Positions 35,917-44,190 of a DNA stretch of 64,000 bases are shown piece by piece. Under the pieces are notes generated by a model. It was not told where the DNA came from. It saw only the letters and a list, made by a program, of their open reading frames with translations, and did no database searches. Position 1 is the stretch's first letter; each line of letters starts with the position of its first letter. The stretch covers positions 284,849 to 348,848 of the forward strand of contig NZ_JBHTIU010000027.1 of the NCBI RefSeq assembly GCF_042677205.1, in the 5' to 3' direction. The DNA comes from Paenibacillus_L residui. GTDB taxonomy: Bacteria; Bacillota; Bacilli; Paenibacillales; NBRC-103111. Position numbers and translations under genes: made by a program.

Positions 35917-36138
35917 CTAAACTCCCCCCGAATCCGTCCGTAATAGTTGACTGCTTATCAAGCCTATCGACTGCACATATTGTTGAACCCTGCTCACGGT
36001 TTCCGGAACGGTCTCGAGTACCATGATTTTCTTGCCGGTGATCAGCGTGATCATCGTATCCGGGGTTTCCTCGATGGTCTCGATCAACAAAGCATTCAAC
36101 GTAATAGGCTTACCGTTCAAACGGGTTACGGTAATCAA
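35917..36138 (-). CDS. flbD: Flagellar protein FlbD/SwrD family
   Basis: A 73-residue protein with the FlbD/SwrD pattern MITVTRLNGKPITLNALLIE and IMVLETVPETVSRV. In B. subtilis the gene at this place (swrD, formerly ylzI) is needed for motor power during swarming. A TTG start follows GGAGGG, and a strong hairpin lies just upstream. Confidence 0.92.
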   Translation of the reverse strand: MITVTRLNGKPITLNALLIETIEETPDTMITLITGKKIMVLETVPETVSRVQQYVQSIGLISSQLLRTDSGGV

Positions 36139-36152
36139 AGCATTCCCTCCGC

Positions 36153-36192
36153 AGAGAATCAGCAGGGGCGGGGAACCGCCCCCCTATTCTCT
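36153..36192 (-). other. Stable intra-operon hairpin between the hook gene and flbD
   Basis: GGGGCGG-ggaa-CCGCCCC (36165-36182) is enclosed by a perfect outer pair AGAGAAT (36153-36159) / ATTCTCT (36186-36192). There is no U-tract, so it is not a terminator. It ends about 15 nt before the GGAGGG ribosome site of flbD, so it could protect mRNA or affect flbD translation. Confidence 0.65.
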
Positions 36193-36199
36193 AAAAGAT

Positions 36200-37015
36200 T
36201 TATCGTTTCAAGTTGACGATTTCCTGAAGCACTTCATCGGAAGTGGTTATGATTCGAGAATTGGCCTGGAAACCGCGCTGCGCTACAATCATCTCCGTAA
36301 ATTCCGCGGTCAAATCCACATTGGACATCTCGAGCTGACCGGCGATGATCGCTCCGGTGCCTGCTTCGTCATCTCCAGGCTCAACCACTTCAATATCTTC
36401 CGCATGGGCATTAGGGGTTGTCCGATAGAGACTGCCGCCGATTTTCTCCAGACCGCCCGGATTGGTAACTTTGACGACCCCGATTTGAAAATCGGTTTCT
36501 TCCGGTTCCCCATCACCGTTAATGGCCACGATTCTGCCGTCCTGACCAATGGTGAAGGCAACGATATCTTCATCCAGCTGGATCGGATCGCCGCCGACTC
36601 CGCAGACGAACAGCCCGCTCTTGGTTACCAGATTACGGTTCGCATCCAGTGTAAAATCCCCTGCCCGGGTCAAGTAAGGAACCTCCTGATCCTCCGAAAC
36701 TTTAACGGCGAAAAAGCCGTCTCCGTTGATTCTTAAATCGAGAGGTTCGTTGGTCGTCATGGCACTACCCGGTGTGTGAAGAGTATCGATGGCGGAAATC
36801 GCTACTCCCAGACCAATTTGCTTGGCGTTGACTCCTCCCCGCTCGTCTCCGGGAGCCGTAACTCCCGACACGGTTTGGCTGAGGATATCCTGAAACATGA
36901 CCCGGCTGCCTTTGAAGCCCACCGTATTCACGTTAGCAATGTTGTTTCCAATGACGTCCAGCTTTGTTTGAAAACCGCGCATACCGGAAACACCGGAATA
37001 CAAGGATCTTAGCAT
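36200..37015 (-). CDS. flgG: Flagellar hook/rod protein of the FlgE/FlgG family
   Basis: The 271-residue product has both family ends: MLRSLYSGVSGMRGFQTKLDVIGNNIANVNTVGFK at the N-terminus and the C-terminal AEFTEMIVAQRGFQANSRIITTSDEVLQEIVNLKR (quoted in part only as MIVAQRGFQANSRIITTSD). Its length and place after fliK and flgD match the B. subtilis hook protein (once called FlgG, now FlgE). Whether it is hook or distal rod cannot be decided by sequence alone; the position suggests hook. Confidence 0.9.
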   Translation of the reverse strand: MLRSLYSGVSGMRGFQTKLDVIGNNIANVNTVGFKGSRVMFQDILSQTVSGVTAPGDERGGVNAKQIGLGVAISAIDTLHTPGSAMTTNEPLDLRINGDGFFAVKVSEDQEVPYLTRAGDFTLDANRNLVTKSGLFVCGVGGDPIQLDEDIVAFTIGQDGRIVAINGDGEPEETDFQIGVVKVTNPGGLEKIGGSLYRTTPNAHAEDIEVVEPGDDEAGTGAIIAGQLEMSNVDLTAEFTEMIVAQRGFQANSRIITTSDEVLQEIVNLKR

Positions 37016-37117
37016 AGCGTTTCTCCTCCTTGAGCTTGTGGAATGATTCCCGGCCCGGCGTTGGCAGGCCGCTTCAATCGGTCTGCGGCCTTAGGCCTCC
37101 AGATAAGTAGGGCCGGC

Positions 37118-37507
37118 CTACGTTGAAAGAACAATCGCGCTGTCAATTTTGGTAAACACGTTGTCCTTCATGGAATGTTCGTCCAACGCCGTTACGACCG
37201 TTTTGTTGTTGATGTTTACGATTAAGGCGACATTTTTCATAATAATGAGCGAATCCTTCGCCCCCTTGGAAGCAGCCTTATCAACGGCATTGGCTATCTG
37301 CACCATCTGTTCCGGCTGAATTCGGATCCCTCTCTGTTTCAGACGAACCTCCGCGTGATGACTAAACTTGACCAGCTCTTGATCCAGGGCATTCTGAAAC
37401 GATGCGGCACCCGGTCTTTCAGTAACCGGGGACTTGCCGGAGCTGCGTGGTGCAGCCGGCGGTATCGCATGAGGATATAGCTGGCTTATCGAAAATCGTT
37501 CGTTCAT
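37118..37507 (-). CDS. Flagellar operon protein, TIGR02530-like
   Basis: A 129-residue protein with a disordered N-terminus and a conserved C-terminal half: FSHHAEVRLKQRGIRIQPEQ, AVDKAASKGAKDSLIIMKNV and ALIVNINNKTVVTALD. This is the pattern of the small flagellar-operon family usually found next to flgD. Its start overlaps the flgD stop by 4 bp. Function unknown. Confidence 0.85.
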   Translation of the reverse strand: MNERFSISQLYPHAIPPAAPRSSGKSPVTERPGAASFQNALDQELVKFSHHAEVRLKQRGIRIQPEQMVQIANAVDKAASKGAKDSLIIMKNVALIVNINNKTVVTALDEHSMKDNVFTKIDSAIVLST

Positions 37508-38085
37508 ACGCCGTTCCCCGGGGAACCGTTCCCCGTTTCTTCAGGTTCGTCGCCGCCTCCCGGAGTGCTTCCGCCCTCATCGGGCTCCTCTACGTCACCA
37601 GGAGTCTCTTCCTCGCCGCCTCCGGGGTTTTCCACCTCATCCGGCGGATTCTCCTCCCCCGGCTGACCGATTTGGATGATCTGGTCCATCGAAATGGAAT
37701 GCTCGCCGACTACTGCGTATTGCACTCCGTCTTTGAAGGTAAGTGCTGTAACCACTCCGCTTTGGGTGACCTTCTCGCCTTTGTCATTCAGTGTTATCCA
37801 CTGGATTTCCTTGCCGATCAGCGCCGAGGCCATCCCTAACGATTGCCGCAGCAGCCTCATATCCGCCGCCATATTGGTCATCTGCTCCACAGCGGTAAAT
37901 TGGGCCATCTGCGCGATAAATTCGCGATCCTGCATCGGCTGCATCGGATCCTGATTCGACAGCTGGGTCATTAATATTTTCAGGAACTCATTTTTGCCGA
38001 GCGAATCATTTTTTTCAGCAGTATTGAAGGTATTGTTGCTGGAATAATACGGCCATATATTTCTCGTGCTTATAGCATCAGACAC
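37504..38085 (-). CDS. flgD: Flagellar hook assembly protein FlgD with an acidic Gly/Pro/Glu tail
   Basis: FlgD is the hook scaffold. Residues about 25-75 carry the FlgD core (LGKNEFLKILMTQLSNQDPM and EFIAQMAQFTAVEQM) and about 85-130 the tudor-like region. The last ~55 residues are unusual: a low-complexity stretch rich in Glu, Gly, Pro and Asp. In most FlgD proteins the hook-cap fold is in the C-terminal half, so this protein resembles the short Bacillus form plus a disordered tail. Confidence 0.92.
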   Translation of the reverse strand: MSDAISTRNIWPYYSSNNTFNTAEKNDSLGKNEFLKILMTQLSNQDPMQPMQDREFIAQMAQFTAVEQMTNMAADMRLLRQSLGMASALIGKEIQWITLNDKGEKVTQSGVVTALTFKDGVQYAVVGEHSISMDQIIQIGQPGEENPPDEVENPGGGEEETPGDVEEPDEGGSTPGGGDEPEETGNGSPGNGV

Positions 38086-38116
38086 GCTTTCACCTCCCGG
38101 AAGGTTGTCGTATTCG

Positions 38117-39565
38117 TCAGGCAGTCACATCAAACCCGTTACTGCCGTATACCGAGGCCCGGACATCAGCCCATTCCGCGGAATCCAAGGACCAATCCTC
38201 CTCGTAACGATCAGCGCTCCGCTTGGACTGCTGGTAATAAGGTTGTTGGGAAGGGCGGTCTCTTTGATCCTGGAATAAATGTGAACTGAAGGAATTGGAA
38301 TGGGTCACTTCCATCCGTTCTACCTGAATTCCCTGAGACTGCAATTGAGCTCTCAGTTGGGACATCTGGGCTTCCAACATTTCTTTGCCAAGCAGTGTGT
38401 GAGCGATGAACTGGGCGGTCAACTGGCCGTGCTGCATGGTCAGCTTCACATCGACATGTCCCAGATGCTCGGGATACAGGGACAAACGGGCTTCCGAGAA
38501 GCCGTTGGAAGCTCCTGTGGTGAAGCTTCTGAGCACGAAGCGGCTCATCTCACCGGCAAATCGTTCTGCGGGTATCGGCTCCTGAGGCAAGGAAGGGTGC
38601 GAAACTGTCCGCGGCGCTTCATTCCTTGGCATGGATTCAGCAGCGACCGCAACAGTGTCGGCGGCCGCTGCCGTAACCGGCTCGGCTCCCTTCGTCATCT
38701 CCGAGCCAACCGACATCTGCCGCTCCAGGCTGCCGCTCCGGCCTGCGATCATCTCCAGACGGGAAAGCACATCCGGCTCCGACGGCACCCGGAAAATCAG
38801 TTGGCCCATAACAGGCTCTGCCTTCCCCGGATTAACTTGGCTGCCAGACTGTGCCTGGCGTTCTCCTGCGAACGATGGGTCGGCATGGGTCGATGCTGCA
38901 CGTTCAGGGACTTGCACCTGCGGGTTCTGCTGCACCGTATCATCGGAAGCGGCTTTCGGATCTGCCATGGACGATTCCGGCTTGCGCATCGCCTGGGAAG
39001 CCAGAACAAGCTCGCCCAATTTCTCCTTCAACTGCTCGACCAGTCCGCTGTCCGGATGCTGTTGAACCAGCCGGGTGAACGATTCGAGAATCGACTTGAG
39101 CTCGGCGGACGTCCATGTCCGAACAGGCATTCCTTCTTCCGTGCTGCTTGCCAAGTCTTGTCGGCCTGCATCAGGTGAGGCCGTTGGTCCTCCCAGAGCC
39201 TTAATCAGCTCTTCGGCTTGACGGAACCATTGGCTAAACGCTTCTTCCTTCATCAAGCTTTCCAACTGCTCCGGTTGTTCCAGCCACTGCCCAATCATGG
39301 CGATAAGCATCGCCTGCTGTTCCTCGTCCGTTTGCACAGTCCCCGATTCTTCTTCTGCTGTCCACGGTTGGACCCAGGGAAGAACGATTGGTTTCTGGGT
39401 CTCTGCCGCTTGGCCCGCCTCTGCTACATTCATGACAAGGCCCAATGTGCCTGCAAAGGATGGGCTTGAGGAGCCGCCACCGGCGTTTCCCGATACAGTA
39501 GAGCTTCCTCCTGAGGAAGAAGCAGGAGCTGCAGCGTTCTGTACTATTACAGCATTCATTTCCAT
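38117..39565 (-). CDS. fliK: Flagellar hook-length control protein FliK
   Basis: FliK measures hook length and triggers the FlhB switch. The 482-residue product has a long, poorly conserved Ala/Gln/Ser-rich N-terminal part and the C-terminal Flg_hook domain (about 360-430) with ARLSLYPEHLGHVDVKLTMQ and QLRAQLQSQGIQVERMEV. GGAGGTG precedes the ATG by 11 nt. Place in the operon, between the MotE-like gene and flgD, is as in B. subtilis. Confidence 0.93.
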   Translation of the reverse strand: MEMNAVIVQNAAAPASSSGGSSTVSGNAGGGSSSPSFAGTLGLVMNVAEAGQAAETQKPIVLPWVQPWTAEEESGTVQTDEEQQAMLIAMIGQWLEQPEQLESLMKEEAFSQWFRQAEELIKALGGPTASPDAGRQDLASSTEEGMPVRTWTSAELKSILESFTRLVQQHPDSGLVEQLKEKLGELVLASQAMRKPESSMADPKAASDDTVQQNPQVQVPERAASTHADPSFAGERQAQSGSQVNPGKAEPVMGQLIFRVPSEPDVLSRLEMIAGRSGSLERQMSVGSEMTKGAEPVTAAAADTVAVAAESMPRNEAPRTVSHPSLPQEPIPAERFAGEMSRFVLRSFTTGASNGFSEARLSLYPEHLGHVDVKLTMQHGQLTAQFIAHTLLGKEMLEAQMSQLRAQLQSQGIQVERMEVTHSNSFSSHLFQDQRDRPSQQPYYQQSKRSADRYEEDWSLDSAEWADVRASVYGSNGFDVTA

Positions 39566-39623
39566 CTATGTATTCACCTCCTTTCATTAAGGAAGCTAGG
39601 GAAAAACACTATTGCGACTTCGC

Positions 39624-40517
39624 CTAGGGAACGAGCTTGCCCAGAATGGCAGCCGCCAGCTTGCTGTTCTCTTTGGACATTTCGGACATAATCCGCGATC
39701 TGGATTCGTTATCTGTCGCATTGAGAATATCCACAACCTTGTCCGGACTTGCCGCATTCATCTCCAGCAGCAGCTTCGCCGCTTGCTTGGCATCCATATT
39801 GGCGAAGGTGGATCCGAGATCGCTGCTCGACAATTTCGGAACGGCCGCGGACGACTTTTCTTCCGCTGCTCTGACCCGTTCTTGCAGAGCGGCGATCTGT
39901 GTATCCTTGGCCAGGACGGCATCCTTGAGGGCGATGCTCGTTTCCGCTGCAATTTGCGGATTCATCTTCTCCAGAATCCGGGTCCTCTCTTCTGCTTTCA
40001 TTTCGTTTAAGAAGAGTACTCTTTCCTGATTGGTCAAGTTCTCCATTATTACGGCCGCTTTGCTTGGACTCATCTTGGCGTATACCGAGCTCGTTTGGCG
40101 AATCTGCTTCTCATATTCCTCGTCCCCGGCACGCTGCTCTTCCATCTGTTCATTCATCGATGCCAAGGCGGCCTTAAGCTCTTCAATCTGGCGCTCCTTA
40201 TCGTTGTCCGACGATACGGCCTGCTGCAGCTCTGCCTCTTTCTCGGACAGCTGCTGCTGCAAAGCTTTAATTTGTTCGTCCTTGTCCGTTTCTTCCTCGG
40301 CCGGACGATCCGCGGCCCCGTCACTTTCCGACTTTGCAAACCAGCCGCCGATCACAGGTATGCCGGTTGCCGCTCCGTGAATTTTCTGTTTAAACTCATT
40401 ATCAAAGACGAACATGTAAACCAGCACCAGAATCCCCGTAAAAATGACCGGAATGAGAACCCAATAAAAAATTCGTTCAAATGCGCTTAACTCGGCTTTT
40501 TCTAAATCGGTATCCAA
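39624..40517 (-). CDS. MotE/YlxF-like protein with MgtE N-terminal domain
   Basis: The 297-residue product has one membrane helix (about 15-36), a long coiled coil (about 75-150) and a C-terminal MgtE-N-type helical repeat (KMSPSKAAVIMENL, EERTRILEKMNPQIAAE, MDAKQAAKLLLEMNA). B. subtilis ylxF lies at the same place between fliJ and fliK. Proteins of this build act as chaperone for the stator protein MotB/MotC in proteobacteria; function here is not shown. Confidence 0.85.
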   Translation of the reverse strand: MDTDLEKAELSAFERIFYWVLIPVIFTGILVLVYMFVFDNEFKQKIHGAATGIPVIGGWFAKSESDGAADRPAEEETDKDEQIKALQQQLSEKEAELQQAVSSDNDKERQIEELKAALASMNEQMEEQRAGDEEYEKQIRQTSSVYAKMSPSKAAVIMENLTNQERVLFLNEMKAEERTRILEKMNPQIAAETSIALKDAVLAKDTQIAALQERVRAAEEKSSAAVPKLSSSDLGSTFANMDAKQAAKLLLEMNAASPDKVVDILNATDNESRSRIMSEMSKENSKLAAAILGKLVP

Positions 40518-40560
40518 GGCTCTCCCCCCTTAAGGGCTTCTCAAGAATTTGCCGTCGGCT

Positions 40561-41001
40561 TCACAAGGTCCTCAGGTGTCTGACAGACGCCATCTCATCC
40601 AAGGCATCCTGTTCCTTCTTAAGCATCTCGAACATAAATCGCTGCTTCGCCTTGTCCCTTGCGTTAAGCCAGATCTTTTCCTCCATCATTTTCAAATTCA
40701 GCGTTTCTTTCTTACGGTCGACATTGTTCTGTGCGGCCGTCACTGCTTTATATTTCTCGCTGATTTTATGGTCGATGTGTTCCATATAAGACTGATAGAT
40801 CATCAGCTGCGAGACGGTCGTTTGAGCTGCCGACTCCGCGGATATCCGGTCCTGCATGCGCTGCTTCTCCAGCCGAAGCTGATGCAGACTCTGCTCTTGG
40901 CTCCTCAGCTCGCCTACGGCGCTGGACAAGGTCCATTCCGCTTGCGTTTTTTCGCTTGTTTTTAAGTCCACGATTTTTTGAAAGGCAAACTTGAACGGCA
41001 T
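40561..41001 (-). CDS. fliJ: Flagellar export chaperone FliJ
   Basis: FliJ is the coiled-coil stalk of the FliHIJ ATPase complex. The 146-residue product is almost entirely one helical hairpin, begins FKFAFQKIVDLKTSEKTQAE and has the typical length. It starts 8 bp after fliI. Confidence 0.93.
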   Translation of the reverse strand: MPFKFAFQKIVDLKTSEKTQAEWTLSSAVGELRSQEQSLHQLRLEKQRMQDRISAESAAQTTVSQLMIYQSYMEHIDHKISEKYKAVTAAQNNVDRKKETLNLKMMEEKIWLNARDKAKQRFMFEMLKKEQDALDEMASVRHLRTL

Positions 41002-41008
41002 TCAATCA

Positions 41009-42334
41009 TCACCCTTTATGAAATTCACCAATCAGTCTTTGGACAGTTTCCTCATAGGAGACCTTCTCGTCGGTCTTTTGCGTTGTAAATTCATGGATTT
41101 TTGAAATAAATTGCAAAGAAAGATCAATTTCTGGATTTGTTCCGCTCTGGTACGCCCCCAAATTGATCAGGTCCTCCGAACTTCTATAAACAGATAGCAG
41201 TTTTTTCAGAAAATCGGCAGCTTCCTGCTGCTCCGGAGGAACGATTTCCTTCATTACCCGGCTTACACTGGCCAGAACGTCAATAGCGGGATAGTGGCCT
41301 TTGTTAGCAAGGTGCCGGTCCAGTACAATATGCCCATCCAGGATCCCGCGGACGGCATCCGCGATCGGCTCGTTCATATCGTCTCCGTCCACCAGGACGG
41401 TATAGAAAGCGGTTATCGAGCCTTTGGGCCCTGTGCCTGAACGTTCCAGCAGCTTGGGCAAATTGGCGAAGACCGATGGAGTATAGCCGCGGGTAGCCGG
41501 GGGTTCTCCAATGGCCAAGCCGACTTCCCGTTGCGCCATGGCGTAGCGGGTGACCGAATCCATCATGAGCATGACATCCAGGCCCTTATCGCGGAAATAT
41601 TCGGCAATGCTGGTCGCAATTAACGCGCCCTTGATCCGAATGAGCGCCGGCTGATCGGAAGTAGCAACAACGACAACCGATTTGGCCAAGCCTTCCGGAC
41701 CGAGATCTCTTTCGATAAAGTCCAGGACTTCCCGTCCGCGCTCTCCAACCAGAGCGATGACATTGACATCTGCCGAAGTATTACGGGCGATCATGCCCAT
41801 CAGGGTGCTCTTGCCGACACCGGATCCCGCGAAGATGCCGACCCGCTGGCCTTTGCCAATCGTGAGCAGACCGTCGATGCACCGGATTCCGACGCTGATG
41901 GGATGCAGAACTCGCGGTCTCATCAGCGGATTGCCGGGGCTGTTGTTCGTCGAATATTGACTCATTCGCAGAGGAAGCAGCGAGCCGTCCAGCGGCTGGC
42001 CCAGTCCGTCCAGAACCTTGCCGAGTAATTCGTACCCTACCTGAACGCTTAAAGGCTTCCCGGTACTGACGACATCGCAGCCGGGACCAATCGAGTGCAG
42101 GTCGCCGAGCGGCATGAGAATGACCTTGTTGCCGCGAAAGCCTACGACCTCCGCTTTAAGCGGTTTATCGGATTTGGGAGGATGGATCAGACAGACATCT
42201 CCGATATTCGCATCGGGACCTTCGGCCTCCACCGTAAGACCTATGACTTTAGTCACTTTACCGAAGACCGGGACCGGATCTAATTGTCGAAGGAAGTCGA
42301 TGTATTTGCCGGCTTGCGGACCGCTAGCCTTCAT
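41009..42334 (-). CDS. fliI: Flagellum-specific ATPase FliI
   Basis: FliI energises protein export. The 441-residue product has the F1-type ATPase fold, with Walker A GIFAGSGVGKSTLMGMIAR (about 168-186), the Walker B region LMMDSVTRYAMAQREVGL and the GEPPATRGYTPSVFANLP loop. The start is either ATG at 42334 or ATG at 42346; both overlap the end of fliH. Confidence 0.97.
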   Translation of the reverse strand: MKASGPQAGKYIDFLRQLDPVPVFGKVTKVIGLTVEAEGPDANIGDVCLIHPPKSDKPLKAEVVGFRGNKVILMPLGDLHSIGPGCDVVSTGKPLSVQVGYELLGKVLDGLGQPLDGSLLPLRMSQYSTNNSPGNPLMRPRVLHPISVGIRCIDGLLTIGKGQRVGIFAGSGVGKSTLMGMIARNTSADVNVIALVGERGREVLDFIERDLGPEGLAKSVVVVATSDQPALIRIKGALIATSIAEYFRDKGLDVMLMMDSVTRYAMAQREVGLAIGEPPATRGYTPSVFANLPKLLERSGTGPKGSITAFYTVLVDGDDMNEPIADAVRGILDGHIVLDRHLANKGHYPAIDVLASVSRVMKEIVPPEQQEAADFLKKLLSVYRSSEDLINLGAYQSGTNPEIDLSLQFISKIHEFTTQKTDEKVSYEETVQRLIGEFHKG

Positions 42335-43175
42335 CGGGAACACCATCCTGGGAAACCGCCGCCTGGAGCAAAGCGTTCTTGATTTCGGTTAACTGGGTTT
42401 CAATCCGGGCGTCGATGCTGCCGAATTCCGAACGGACAACACAGCCTTGATCCCTGACGGACGAATCGGGAACGATCACCAGCTCAGCCTGTGAATCGAC
42501 GACCATTTGCAATTCGTCCTTGGCATCCTGGATATAAGCGAAATGCTCGGGAGCTACGCACAATGTAATGGTGCCTCTCTCCCTTGTGCGGACAAGCATC
42601 TGCCGGGTCATCGAAACGATCCATTCCGGGGAGACCGTAAGCTGCTGATGAACGATCTTCTCGGCTATGGCACAGCTTAGCTCGATCAGGAACGGTTCAG
42701 CATCGCGAATAATTTGCTTCTTGGTTTCGTAGGCTTGCTCCAGAATCGTTTTCGCTTCAGCCATCTGCTGTTCATACTGTTGGAGAATATCGGCAGTGGC
42801 CTGCTGAACGCCGGAATCATAACCCTCCTGGTAGCCTTGCTTCCGGGTAAGCTCCCGTTCCTCCAGATCCAGACGGCGCTGCTCCTGCCACCAGGAGTCG
42901 ATTTCTTGTCTGGCCTGGGCCTTGATCTGTTCGGCCGCTTCCATCGCTTCGCGAATCCGGGCTTCCGCCAGCTGTTCTGCGTCCTGCAGAATCTGTTCTT
43001 TCAGCTGCTTGGCCTGTTGGATTTCCAGCTGCTCCTCTTCCGTATAAGGAGCCTGATCCGTTCTGGAGGCGCCGTTGCCGTACCATTTGCCAAGATCGAA
43101 CGTCGGATTAATCAATTTGGTGTCGTCAAGCGCTATATATCCTCCGGGTTTGATCAATCTAGACAACGATATCAT
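42324..43175 (-). CDS. fliH: Flagellar assembly protein FliH
   Basis: FliH is the regulatory stator-like subunit of the FliI ATPase. The 283-residue product has a charged coiled coil (about 55-150, Gln/Glu/Ala-rich) and the C-terminal FliH domain with SCAIAEKIVHQQL and the pattern RTRERGTITLCVAPEHFAYI. The start is uncertain: ATG at 43175 lies inside the end of fliG close to GGAGG, TTG at 43166 has better spacing. Confidence 0.92.
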   Translation of the reverse strand: MISLSRLIKPGGYIALDDTKLINPTFDLGKWYGNGASRTDQAPYTEEEQLEIQQAKQLKEQILQDAEQLAEARIREAMEAAEQIKAQARQEIDSWWQEQRRLDLEERELTRKQGYQEGYDSGVQQATADILQQYEQQMAEAKTILEQAYETKKQIIRDAEPFLIELSCAIAEKIVHQQLTVSPEWIVSMTRQMLVRTRERGTITLCVAPEHFAYIQDAKDELQMVVDSQAELVIVPDSSVRDQGCVVRSEFGSIDARIETQLTEIKNALLQAAVSQDGVPDEG

Positions 43176-44178
43176 CTCCTCCACCGCGTGCGATGATGAT
43201 TTCTCCGGATTCTTCCAGGCGGCGAATCGTTGCCACAATCCGGGTCTGTGCTTCTTCTACATCACGGAGCCGGACAGGACCCATATATTCCATCTCTTCC
43301 TTGAACGTTTCGGACATCCGCTTGGACATATTGCTGAAGATCGCGTCTCTGACTTCTTCACTGGCCACTTTCAAAGCCAGCTGCAAATCGCTGTTGTCGA
43401 TGTCGCGGATAATCCGCTGGATGGAACGGTTATCGAGATTGACAATATCCTCGAAGACGAACATTCTCTTCTTGATTTCCTCAGCCAGCTCTGGATCCTG
43501 TACCTCCAGGGAATCGAGAATGGTCCGTTCCGTTCCGCGGTCGACGCCGTTCAAGATTTGGACGATCGATTCGATACCGCCCGCTGACGTGTAGTCTTGG
43601 GTCACCGTTGCGGACAGCTTGTTCTCGAGCACCTGCTCCACCTGGGTGAGAACCTCGGGGGATGTGCTGTCCATCAATGCAATTCTCTTGGCCACATCCG
43701 CCTGCTTCTCTTGTGGAAGCGCCGACAGGATGATGGAAGACTGCTCCGGCTGCAAATAAGATAGGACCAGAGCGATGGTTTGCGAATTTTCATTCTGGAT
43801 AAAGTTCAAAATTTGGGCAGGATCTGCTTTCCTTGCAAAATCGAACGGGCGGACTTGAAGCGTTGCCGTTAACCGGTTGATGATGTCGATCGATTTTTGC
43901 GGTCCCAGTGCCTTCTCCAATATTTCTTTGGCGTAGGCAATACCGCCTTGCGAAATATATTCCTGTGCCAGGCAAATCTGGTGAAACTCGGCCAAAATCG
44001 ATTCCTTTTCCAAGGCATCCACTTTACGCACGTTGGCTATCTCCAACGTCAATTGTTCGATTTCATCTTCTCTCAGGTGCTTGAAGATTTGAGCGGATAC
44101 TTCAGGCCCCAAGCTGATGAGAAGAATGGCCGCCTTTTGCCTGCCTGTCAAACCTTGTTGTGCTGCTGCTTTTGCCAA
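43159..44178 (-). CDS. fliG: Flagellar motor switch protein FliG
   Basis: FliG links the MS ring to the C ring and makes contact with the stators. The 339-residue product has the N-terminal GRQKAAILLISLGPEVSAQIF, the middle EHPQ-like region (NENSQTIALVLSYLQPEQSS) and the C-terminal torque helix region (FEDIVNLDNRSIQRIIRDID). A TTG start follows AGAGGTG. Confidence 0.97.
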   Translation of the reverse strand: MAKAAAQQGLTGRQKAAILLISLGPEVSAQIFKHLREDEIEQLTLEIANVRKVDALEKESILAEFHQICLAQEYISQGGIAYAKEILEKALGPQKSIDIINRLTATLQVRPFDFARKADPAQILNFIQNENSQTIALVLSYLQPEQSSIILSALPQEKQADVAKRIALMDSTSPEVLTQVEQVLENKLSATVTQDYTSAGGIESIVQILNGVDRGTERTILDSLEVQDPELAEEIKKRMFVFEDIVNLDNRSIQRIIRDIDNSDLQLALKVASEEVRDAIFSNMSKRMSETFKEEMEYMGPVRLRDVEEAQTRIVATIRRLEESGEIIIARGGGDDIVV

Positions 44179-44190
44179 TCGTGCACACCT

